DNA from: Candidatus Saccharimonadales bacterium
GTDB taxonomy: Bacteria; Patescibacteriota; Saccharimonadia; Saccharimonadales; Saccharimonadaceae
Direction: 5' to 3'
NCBI GenBank assembly: GCA_030145955.1
Contig: JASLCR010000029.1
Span: forward strand, 1-8,337
DNA length: 8,337 nucleotides
Part shown: in pieces, positions 1 to 5,345 of the stretch
How positions within the stretch are numbered: the stretch's first letter is position 1
Layout of the letters: each line of letters starts with the position of its first letter
The notes under the pieces: model-generated
Told to the model about the DNA's origin: nothing
Seen by the model: only the letters and a program-made list of their open reading frames with translations
Databases searched by the model: none
Program-made: the position numbers and the translations under genes

Positions 1-776
1 ATAAATTTATTTCACCAGCTATCCCTGAAAGAGCGCAGGGTAAAGCCGTGTTTGTTATAGCAATGTCGTTTATCTTGTTAATGTGCGGCGCTGCGTTTGG
101 CTACTTTCTTGCGATACCAGGGGCAATTCAATTCTTGCTAACATACGCAGACGAATATGTGCAAGCGATGCTTACTGCTGATTCGTATTTGAGCTTTGTG
201 CTGGCGTATACGATTGGGCTTGGCATCTTGTTTCAGCTGCCGTTATTACTTCTGATTATTAACTGGATTACGCCGCTTCATCCCAAAAAACTCTTTCTCT
301 TTGAGCGATACGTGATTGTATTGAGCTTTATTGCTGCAGCAATCATCACCCCTACACCTGATGCGGTGAATCAGACGATAATTGCACTACCGATTATCGG
401 CATGTATCAACTTGGCGTATTGATGGTGATATGGGTGAACTGGCGAAGCAAGCATGCTAAACGGGAGATGGAGATTAGCAAGGTGTTACCACAAGAGGGT
501 CATACCGTAGGGAAAACTACAACAATGGATAATGTGTCCTCGATGCAAAAACGGCTATCTATGGAGCCGGTTCGAAGGCCAGCTCCCGTAACAGGGGTAG
601 TAGAACAGACTACCAGCGCGCAATACTCAAAGAATATCACTCAGCCAAGTCAGCTACCTAGAGGTCGTTCATCGCTCGTTACTCCTGTTGCAGGTCGACC
701 AAGTCCGGCGTCACGGCTTGTAGCGTCGGGTCGTACGATCGATGGATTATCGGTGCGACGCTCATCACCCAGCTGA
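1..776 (+). CDS. tatC: Sec-independent protein translocase TatC (5' end outside window)
   Basis: TatC is the polytopic inner-membrane receptor of the twin-arginine pathway, which exports folded proteins. The reading frame is open to the left edge (first full codon at base 3), so the protein starts upstream; the GTG at 48 is internal, because the codons before it encode the conserved FISPAIPERAQ segment. The glutamate of PER matches the conserved cytoplasmic-loop glutamate (E103 in E. coli). Further TatC hallmarks follow: a GAAFGYF helix, DSYLSFV, GLGILFQLP, FERYVIVLSFIAAAIITPTPD and ALPIIGMYQLGV. The position matching E. coli E170 is Gln here. After the last helix (near NWRSKHAK) comes an unusually long tail of about 105 residues, rich in Ser, Pro, Arg and Thr, predicted cytoplasmic. 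The stop is TGA. No terminator is visible behind it. The assignment is firm; only the N-terminal part, with the first helix, is missing. Confidence 0.93.
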   Translation, partial: KFISPAIPERAQGKAVFVIAMSFILLMCGAAFGYFLAIPGAIQFLLTYADEYVQAMLTADSYLSFVLAYTIGLGILFQLPLLLLIINWITPLHPKKLFLFERYVIVLSFIAAAIITPTPDAVNQTIIALPIIGMYQLGVLMVIWVNWRSKHAKREMEISKVLPQEGHTVGKTTTMDNVSSMQKRLSMEPVRRPAPVTGVVEQTTSAQYSKNITQPSQLPRGRSSLVTPVAGRPSPASRLVASGRTIDGLSVRRSSPS

Positions 777-801
777 AGTTGTGTATTTTGGCGCCATTTC
801 A

Positions 802-831
802 TTGACAGTCAGCGGGTGCTGGTATTAGTAT
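802..831 (+). promoter_or_regulatory. Predicted sigma70-type promoter of the first fibre operon
   Basis: A perfect -35 box TTGACA (802-807) is followed after 18 bases by TAGTAT (826-831). It lies in the 119-base gap between tatC and the 61-residue ORF and would give a leader of about 55 bases. The gap shows no other feature. The -10 box is imperfect, so its exact position is less certain than the -35. Confidence 0.55.
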
Positions 832-895
832 TATGGTAACCGTTAGCAGATTGACGACGTAGTAAAATAAATCAAAATTTCACAAGAGAGTAATC

Positions 896-1081
896 ATGAT
901 CAAGCACCAGATAGATGAAACATTAAATAGGGAAATGGATCGTAAGGACTTCCTTAAGCATGTCGGTTTGGCAATTATTGCCGTCATGGGTGTTTCTGCT
1001 ATGTTGCAGTCATTAGGTATGTTTGGCCAATCTGCAGATTCGAAGACACGAGGGTACGGTAGTTCACCTTATGGTCGATAA
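896..1081 (+). CDS. Small single-pass membrane peptide with Tat-like RK-DFLK motif
   Basis: This 61-residue protein has no name that I can assign. Residues 1-21 are polar and charged and end in DRKDFLK, which resembles the twin-arginine consensus S/T-R-R-x-F-L-K with RK in place of RR. A hydrophobic stretch follows (about 24-45, VGLAIIAVMGVSAML then QSLGMFG). The tail is short, basic and glycine-rich and ends GYGSSPYGR. No convincing AxA cleavage site is visible, so it may remain as a membrane anchor. A GAGAG ribosome binding site (886-890) sits 5 bases before the ATG, which supports the start. The gene directly follows tatC, and the fibre gene begins 46 bases downstream under the same predicted promoter. 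I recall small proteins with a similar YGSSxYG tail from Saccharibacteria but cannot verify this. That it is a Tat substrate or a fibre anchor is inference. Confidence 0.75.
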   Translation: MIKHQIDETLNREMDRKDFLKHVGLAIIAVMGVSAMLQSLGMFGQSADSKTRGYGSSPYGR

Positions 1082-1091
1082 CTGACTGTAA

Positions 1092-1108
1092 GTGCACTCT
1101 AAGTGTAC
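1092..1108 (+). other. Small intercistronic hairpin
   Basis: The 7-base arms GTGCACT (1092-1098) and AGTGTAC (1102-1108) pair with one G-U wobble around a CTA loop. There is no U tract, so it is not an intrinsic terminator. It lies 5 bases upstream of the fibre gene's AGGAG (1114-1118) and could mark an mRNA processing or stabilising site. It may also be chance. Confidence 0.3.
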
Positions 1109-1127
1109 ATAAAAGGAGAGCAAGGGC

Positions 1128-2201
1128 ATGGGGGCACGTTTACCAATACCAGGTGAAGATGAGGGCACCTGGGGTGAGATTCTCAACAAGTATCTTGAAG
1201 CTGCACATAAGGCAGACGGTAGTTTAAAGGATAATAGCGTCACCGCCGCAACACTTGCAAATGGCGCTGTACAGACAAGCGGAATCGGTAATGGTACGGT
1301 GACTGGTGTTAAACTAGCCGATGACACAATTTCTGAAGCCAAACTTGATCCAGCAGTACGATCCCTTCTTCATGGCAGCGGTGCCTCGGTGACAAGTGTT
1401 GCAGGAAAGACTGGGACTGTCACATTGGCGAGGTCGGATGTAGGGCTTGATAATGTAGATAACACGGCGGATTCAGCTAAGCCGATCTCCACTGCCACTC
1501 AAAATGCGCTTGATGCTAAAGCTAATGCATCGTCATTGGCAGCAGTGGCAACAACCGGTGCATATAGCGACTTAAGTGGTGTGCCAAGTAACTTTACGCC
1601 AAGTGTACATACCCACAGCACGGCCGATGTTACGAACGGTACGCTTGATATCGCACGCATTCCAACTGGGGCATCCGGTACGACCGTTGCATTGGGCAAT
1701 CATACACATAGTAATTATTTGCCAGTAAAGAACGGCACTTCGACGCTATCTGATCCGACGAACGATAAACTTGCACGAATAGAAATTATGGATGATGGTA
1801 GCAATACGGCAAACTGGCCTGATCGTATGGAATTCTTCTTTGATCCAGCCGGGGTAACTCCGGCTCGTCGGACCTCATACTTTAACGAGTACGGAGAACT
1901 GCGTATTTCACCCGCGAAAGGCTCTACCGTTCCTCTACGGCTTTTTCAGCGAGAGACAATTTCCGATCCTGCGCATAACGCAGGAGTAGCGCTCTTCGAA
2001 ATTATGGATAATCGCTCTGACCGAAATATTATTTACCAAATTCATAATGACGGGTCAATCAATACTACGGGTGGAGGGACGTTTGCAGGAGGGGTAACCG
2101 CAACGAACATCAAGAATAAGGTGGTCTGTTGGCCGACAGGATCTGAGCCAAACTTTGCAAGCCAGCCTGATGGAACACTTTGGATTGAGTACACACCATG
2201 A
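1128..2201 (+). CDS. Phage-tail-fibre-like surface protein (copy 1)
   Basis: This 357-residue fibrous protein is probably trimeric. Residues 1-82 form the N-terminal module: ARLPIPGEDEGTWGEILNKYL, DGSLKDNS, then short repeats of the VTGVKLADDTISEAKL type. Residues 92-151 are a classic tail-fibre shaft repeat (GKTGTVTLARSDVGLDNVDN, then STATQNALDAK and YSDLSGVP). Two HTH motifs (161-163 and 192-194) resemble the HxH metal-binding sites of trimeric phage fibres. Residues 210-357 form a distal head with NEYGELR and a PDGTLWIEYTP end. No signal peptide is visible. AGGAG (1114-1118) lies 9 bases before the ATG. The TGA stop overlaps the next ATG (ATGA), so the two genes are translationally coupled. 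It is a paralogue of the protein at 3561-4484. No phage capsid or terminase gene is nearby, so a cell-surface adhesin is as likely as a phage part. The fibre assignment is firm; ligand and location are unknown. Confidence 0.8.
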   Translation: MGARLPIPGEDEGTWGEILNKYLEAAHKADGSLKDNSVTAATLANGAVQTSGIGNGTVTGVKLADDTISEAKLDPAVRSLLHGSGASVTSVAGKTGTVTLARSDVGLDNVDNTADSAKPISTATQNALDAKANASSLAAVATTGAYSDLSGVPSNFTPSVHTHSTADVTNGTLDIARIPTGASGTTVALGNHTHSNYLPVKNGTSTLSDPTNDKLARIEIMDDGSNTANWPDRMEFFFDPAGVTPARRTSYFNEYGELRISPAKGSTVPLRLFQRETISDPAHNAGVALFEIMDNRSDRNIIYQIHNDGSINTTGGGTFAGGVTATNIKNKVVCWPTGSEPNFASQPDGTLWIEYTP

Positions 2202-3025
2202 CACTCGCGCTTTTGAGTTCTTTTGCGGCTCAGTCTACTGCCAATAATACGATATTAACTATCCCCATAACATCAACCATTCCAGTAGGGTCAAAATTGA
2301 TTCTTGGCCTCAATAAATCAACGACAGCTGGAACAACAAATGGCCCAAGTTCTATTGTAGATACCAAGGGTAATGTCTGGACCAAAAATGCTCATTCATG
2401 TCGTGCGACAACTCATGATATGAGTATCTATTCATCTGCAGTAACTTCTCAGCTTATTAGTGGAGATGCCGTTACTGTTAATTTTACGGCTATCTCGACA
2501 CGTAAGGCTGGCATACTTTCGGCATGGTCTGCTGTAACAGGTGTCAATGCAGCATCGAGCAATGGTGCTTTTGGGGATGGTGGAATATCGGTAGGATCTC
2601 AGGGCTCAAGCGCAACAGAGTCGAGTTCGACAACTGCAAACGGGACGGGACTCGTAGTTATAGCGTTTAGTAGGGCGGGTGGAACGGCGGTAAACCCAGC
2701 GAGTCCAGGGAGTATTACCGAAATCGCTACTGTTACGACAGCTGCTGGATCAAGTGATCGAGGTTTGACGCTCGCATATTACACTACCGCCGCCTTAACA
2801 ACGCAGACAGCAAGTGGGACGCTTGCTGCTTCGCAAGGATGGGCAGCAGCAGTTGCCTCATTTGATGCTGTTCTCGGTAGTCCACCTCCAGTGTTACCGG
2901 GGGACGTTATTATCGGTGGTGCTAAAAAAGCAGTCGTCGGATCGTCGGTTATTATTGGTGGCGTCAAGAAAACAGTCGTGAGTTCATCGGTTATCGTTGG
3001 CGGGATTAAGCGTCCTTTGAGCTAG
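2198..3025 (+). CDS. Beta-rich tail-associated surface protein with C-terminal 14-residue repeats (copy 1)
   Basis: This 275-residue Ser/Thr/Ala/Gly-rich protein is predicted to be mostly beta strand. Residues 1-225 look like one or two beta-sandwich domains of the type found in phage and surface proteins: TIPVGSKLILGL, then VDTKGNVWTK, an ISGDAVTVNF-like strand and a WSAVTGV strand. After a Pro-rich hinge (GSPPPVLPGD, about 227-236) come three tandem copies of a 14-residue repeat of the form VIIGGxKKxVVxSS, the last shortened to 11. Similar VKVGGVWK repeats end many phage structural proteins. The ATG lies inside the fibre gene's stop codon (ATGA) and has no good ribosome binding site of its own, so expression should depend on the fibre gene. 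Its place directly behind a fibre gene, repeated at 4494-5222, suggests a partner or receptor-binding accessory. No enzyme motif is seen and no specific function can be given. Confidence 0.7.
   Translation: MTLALLSSFAAQSTANNTILTIPITSTIPVGSKLILGLNKSTTAGTTNGPSSIVDTKGNVWTKNAHSCRATTHDMSIYSSAVTSQLISGDAVTVNFTAISTRKAGILSAWSAVTGVNAASSNGAFGDGGISVGSQGSSATESSSTTANGTGLVVIAFSRAGGTAVNPASPGSITEIATVTTAAGSSDRGLTLAYYTTAALTTQTASGTLAASQGWAAAVASFDAVLGSPPPVLPGDVIIGGAKKAVVGSSVIIGGVKKTVVSSSVIVGGIKRPLS
2906..3022 (+). repeat. Three in-frame 42-base tandem repeats (14 residues each)
   Basis: The copies are 2906-2947, 2948-2989 and a shortened 2990-3022, immediately before the stop codon. They encode VIIGGAKKAVVGSS, VIIGGVKKTVVSSS and VIVGGIKRPLS. 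The bases differ at many third positions, so the repeat is kept at protein level and is not a recent DNA duplication. Confidence 0.85.
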
Positions 3026-3040
3026 AGGCTCGTTCTAATG

Positions 3041-3081
3041 AAAGTACCGCCACAAGGTAATGGGGCGGTACTTTGGTTTTT
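3041..3081 (+). terminator. Intrinsic terminator of the first fibre operon
   Basis: A perfect 11-base-pair stem is formed by AAAGTACCGCC (3041-3051) and GGCGGTACTTT (3064-3074) with a 12-base loop. It is followed by GG and five Ts (3077-3081). It starts 15 bases after the stop of the beta-rich gene. Read from the other strand, the same stem lies 24 bases past the rpmE stop, but its T tract there is only three bases, so termination of rpmE would be weaker. Confidence 0.85.
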
Positions 3082-3097
3082 GCTGGAAGAAAGCGTG

Positions 3098-3418
3098 CTA
3101 CTTTTCGCTCTTTTTTGCCTTTTGAGCGGCTTTCTTCTTTGCTTTGTTGGCAAGTTCTTGCTTGCGAGCTTCTGCTGCGGCAAACTTTGCCTTGAAGCGG
3201 TCGACACGACCTTCTGTGTCGATGATCTTCTCTTCACCAGTAAAGAACGGGTGAGAGGCTGATGAGATATGGACTTTTACGAGTGGGTAGGTGTTGCCAT
3301 CTTCCCATTTGATTGTTTCGTCCGTTGCTGCGGTTGACTGAGTCAAGAACGCAAAGCCCGCTTGATCGTCGCTAAATACGACAGGGCGGTATGTTTGTGG
3401 GTGAATACTGCTTTTCAT
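3098..3418 (-). CDS. rpmE: 50S ribosomal protein bL31, type B
   Basis: This 106-residue protein has the full bL31 pattern: MKSSIHPQTYRPVVFSDD at the start, the insert DGNTYPLVKVHISSASHPFFTG in the middle, and DTEGRVDRFKAKF near the end. The cysteines of the zinc-binding form are absent, which makes it type B (C-minus), a form that in bacteria with both is used under zinc limitation. Residues 85-106 add a Lys/Ala-rich tail (KAKKKAAQKAKKSEK), longer than in typical L31. The gene stands alone on the - strand between two + strand fibre cassettes. No Shine-Dalgarno sequence precedes the ATG; the promoter -10 box ends only 9 bases before it, so the mRNA should be nearly leaderless. Type B copies are also named rpmE2 or ykgM. 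Confidence 0.95.
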   Translation of the reverse strand: MKSSIHPQTYRPVVFSDDQAGFAFLTQSTAATDETIKWEDGNTYPLVKVHISSASHPFFTGEEKIIDTEGRVDRFKAKFAAAEARKQELANKAKKKAAQKAKKSEK

Positions 3419-3427
3419 AACCGTACA

Positions 3428-3456
3428 ATTGTAACGGATCTGGCTACAAAAGTCAA
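3428..3456 (-). promoter_or_regulatory. Near-consensus promoter of rpmE, leaderless transcript expected
   Basis: On the - strand, TTGACT (3456-3451) and TACAAT (3433-3428) are separated by exactly 17 bases, each one base from consensus. Transcription should begin near 3421, two or three bases before the ATG at 3418. Confidence 0.75.
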
Positions 3457-3488
3457 AGGTGTCAGTAGCTGTTAGTACTACTAATGTA

Positions 3489-3518
3489 GTGCCATACTGC
3501 TTATTTTTTTGGTAAAAT
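3489..3518 (+). promoter_or_regulatory. Candidate promoter of the second fibre operon
   Basis: TAAAAT (3513-3518) is preceded by TGG, making an extended -10 (TGN). A weak -35, GTGCCA (3489-3494), lies 18 bases upstream. The leader would be about 35 bases. A small hairpin with a TAAT loop (arms 3475-3481 and 3486-3492, one G-T pair) overlaps the -35 and lies between this and the divergent rpmE promoter. TATAGT at 3534-3539 is an alternative -10 box without a good -35. Confidence 0.4.
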
Positions 3519-3560
3519 CATAACAAGTATAGATATAGTAAATTGTCGGAGGAGAAATAA

Positions 3561-4484
3561 ATGGCAGCGCGATTACCGATACCGGGCAAAGATGAAGGTG
3601 CATGGGGGGATATTCTTAACGAGTATCTTTCGACAACACTAGCGAGTGATGGTACCTTGAAAAATAATAGCGTGACTGCATCTCAGCTCGCACCCGATGC
3701 GGTACAGACTGGCGCCATGAGCGATAGCTCCGTGACAGGTTCTAAGTTAGCTGATGACACGATTACCGAAGACAAGCTCGATCCAAGTGTTCGCTCATTA
3801 CTGCACGATACAGGGAGTGTCACTGATCTTAGCGCAAGTGCGAGCAGTACTACGGTGACAGTAGCGAGCAGTACTGGTAATGATGCCGTTCTCTCGGCTG
3901 CAACAGCGGGTAGCGCGGGTGTGCTGACAGCTGCCGACAAGGTTAAGCTGGATGGTGTTGCTACAGGCGCCACCGCAAATAATACTGACGCGAACTTGCT
4001 TAACCGGGCAAATCACACGGGTACGCAGGCAGTTTCAACAGTGACGGGTCTGCAGGCAACACTTGACGCCAAAATGGCGAAAGATACGGCGCGAGGTGAC
4101 TCGGATACTGGACCTGTGTGGCAGACCCACTTTACTGGCACGCTTGATACAAATGATCGCAATGTTGCAGAACATTATGTTAACGGTACGATGGTGGCAT
4201 GGCTCAATGAATGGGGCGCCATGCGCGGTACGCCGCCATATCAAGATGCGCTTTTTCGTGCTGTTCGCGCCAATGGTGATGGTGCCGGGTCGGGTCAACA
4301 GCCGGCATTTCACCTAAACGATCGCCGCACTGGAGCGGTTGATCCGACAATCTGGGCACGTACATGGGCGGGCACACTGCAGCGCAATGGTATCAATATG
4401 GCGGATACATACGTTCGCAATTCATCATCAGACCCCATTCCGCCTAATCTTCCAGCAGGTACAGTAGTAATCACGTTGAGTTAA
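3561..4484 (+). CDS. Phage-tail-fibre-like surface protein (copy 2)
   Basis: This 307-residue paralogue of the protein at 1128-2201 aligns with it without gaps over residues 1-82, with about 54 identical positions by hand count (ARLPIPGKDEGAWGDILNEYL, then KLADDTITEDKLDPSVRSLLH). The shaft differs: residues 118-171 carry another common tail-fibre module (GVLTAADKVKLDGVATGAT, then NLLNRANHTGTQ and LQATLDAK). The distal head (185-307) again has a NEWGAMRGTPP segment comparable to NEYGELRISP in copy 1, and it ends in a LPAGTVVITLS strand. No signal peptide or membrane segment is seen. A strong GGAGGAG site (3548-3554) lies 6 bases before the ATG. The next gene starts 9 bases after the stop. A homotrimeric fibre or adhesin is likely; the target is unknown. 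Confidence 0.8.
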   Translation: MAARLPIPGKDEGAWGDILNEYLSTTLASDGTLKNNSVTASQLAPDAVQTGAMSDSSVTGSKLADDTITEDKLDPSVRSLLHDTGSVTDLSASASSTTVTVASSTGNDAVLSAATAGSAGVLTAADKVKLDGVATGATANNTDANLLNRANHTGTQAVSTVTGLQATLDAKMAKDTARGDSDTGPVWQTHFTGTLDTNDRNVAEHYVNGTMVAWLNEWGAMRGTPPYQDALFRAVRANGDGAGSGQQPAFHLNDRRTGAVDPTIWARTWAGTLQRNGINMADTYVRNSSSDPIPPNLPAGTVVITLS

Positions 4485-4493
4485 TTAATAATA

Positions 4494-5222
4494 ATGGCAA
4501 CACTATTCACTTGGACAGACGGCACATTGCCAAGCGTAACGGGATCAAACGTTACGCTCAACACTGGTACAGGGCATCCATCAGCTGGCTCTATTCAGAT
4601 TGCTCAGGCCGCCAGCTCCGCTGCCTACGCCTACTGGGATAGTGGTGCTGCGCAAGTAACGTTGCGGCTGTATGTAAAGACACCGGTAGCATGGCCGGCA
4701 AATGATTTTCAACTTGCGGGTATGGGGGTAATTGGCTCTGATCCGGCAGGCGATATTCGGTTTAATATATCTGGCTCAGGCTCTCCTGGACAGATTCGTT
4801 TTCGAACAACAGGGGGTACGCAGGTCGCAGCTTCTGCACAGAATACAATCCTTGTTGATACATGGTATAGAGTTGAAATGCAGCTTGACACAACAACGAG
4901 CAGGGGTAGATTAGCGGTATTTCCTATTCGCTCAACAACGGCGATCTGGGATTCTGGCTGGATATCTAACGCAGGATTCGCCACCATGCCTACTCGAATA
5001 CATGTCGGTCGAGTGGTGACAACACCGACTGTTGGGACATTTCTGGTTGACTCTGTGCAGGCTACGGACTCTATTGCCAATTGGATAGGCCCAGTTGCTG
5101 GAGATGAGCCAGCTGGGGCAACTGTACAGGTATGGAATGGTACGTCCTTGCAGTCTGTCGCTTCGGTGCAAGTATGGGACGGCTCGACGCTACGATCCAT
5201 CGGCAGTATTACGGTAGCGTAA
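4494..5222 (+). CDS. LamG/jelly-roll-like tail-associated surface protein with C-terminal repeats (copy 2)
   Basis: This 242-residue beta-rich protein has a pattern typical of concanavalin/LamG-like jelly rolls: AYAYWDSG and VTLRLYVKTP strands (about 44-63), an IRFNISGSGSPGQIRF hairpin (88-103), DTWYRVEMQLD (122-132) and TFLVDSVQATDSIANWIGP (182-200). After a short linker come two 14-residue repeats, VQVWNGTSLQSVAS and VQVWDGSTLRSIGS, and a final ITVA; VxVWNG repeats are common at the ends of phage minor tail proteins. There is no recognisable Shine-Dalgarno site; only AT-rich sequence separates the ATG from the upstream fibre stop, so translation probably depends on coupling. It holds the same place behind a fibre gene as 2198-3025, but its main domain looks unrelated. 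Carbohydrate binding would fit the fold but is inference. Confidence 0.72.
   Translation: MATLFTWTDGTLPSVTGSNVTLNTGTGHPSAGSIQIAQAASSAAYAYWDSGAAQVTLRLYVKTPVAWPANDFQLAGMGVIGSDPAGDIRFNISGSGSPGQIRFRTTGGTQVAASAQNTILVDTWYRVEMQLDTTTSRGRLAVFPIRSTTAIWDSGWISNAGFATMPTRIHVGRVVTTPTVGTFLVDSVQATDSIANWIGPVAGDEPAGATVQVWNGTSLQSVASVQVWDGSTLRSIGSITVA
5124..5219 (+). repeat. Two in-frame 42-base tandem repeats plus a partial third
   Basis: The copies are 5124-5165 and 5166-5207, then 5208-5219 encoding ITVA before the stop. They have the same 14-residue period and end-of-protein position as the repeats at 2906-3022, but a different core (VxVWxG in place of VIIGG). Confidence 0.8.
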
Positions 5223-5237
5223 ATCTTCTACTACACC

Positions 5238-5266
5238 TTGCCAAAAGTAGTTTTCTAAGTTAAAAT
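5238..5266 (+). promoter_or_regulatory. Promoter of rpsB-tsf
   Basis: TTGCCA (5238-5243) and TAAAAT (5261-5266) are separated by 17 bases, each one base from consensus. Transcription should start near 5273, giving a leader of about 73 bases. No convincing terminator separates it from the fibre operon upstream. Confidence 0.7.
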
Positions 5267-5293
5267 AAGTAGGTAATCAATTTAATGAAGCAA

Positions 5294-5345
5294 CGCGTGC
5301 AGATATCCTAAAACTTTAGGGCACGCGCGAAGGGAGAAGGATATC
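5294..5345 (+). promoter_or_regulatory. Structured rpsB leader, candidate S2 autoregulatory element
   Basis: An outer stem CGCGTGC/GCACGCG (5294-5300 with 5321-5327) encloses an inner stem CCTAAA/TTTAGG (5307-5312 with 5315-5320), with AGATAT bulged on the 5' side. The segment GATATCCT (5302-5309) is also perfectly complementary to AGGATATC (5338-5345), directly before the rpsB ATG and including its AGGA. The two pairings share 5307-5309. The ribosome binding site could thus be exposed or covered. Autogenous control of rpsB-tsf by S2 is established in E. coli; its presence here is inference. Confidence 0.5.

Noticed and set aside
48..50. GTG at 48 as the start of tatC
   Set aside because: The frame is open upstream to the window edge and encodes conserved TatC residues (FISPAIPERAQ), so the true start is outside.
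3038..3262. Open frame on the + strand starting inside the terminator and opposite rpmE
   Set aside because: It is antisense to a certain ribosomal protein gene, starts just before the terminator stem, and its Leu/Phe/Cys-rich product mirrors the Lys-rich rpmE tail.
4709..5200. Long open frame on the - strand opposite the LamG-like gene
   Set aside because: It lies wholly within the + strand gene, has no ribosome binding site, and its Thr/Cys/Val-rich composition reads as an antisense shadow of beta-rich coding sequence.
1128..5222. Prophage remnant
   Set aside because: Only fibre and tail-associated modules are present, with housekeeping genes directly on both sides and between them. No integrase, attachment repeat, capsid, portal, terminase or lysis gene is visible in this window.
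5230..5254. Possible terminator between the second fibre operon and rpsB (ACTAC/GTAGT stem followed by four Ts)
   Set aside because: The stem has only 5 base pairs with a 12-base loop and no GC-rich core, and the rpsB -35 box lies in the loop. Too weak to call; readthrough into rpsB is possible.
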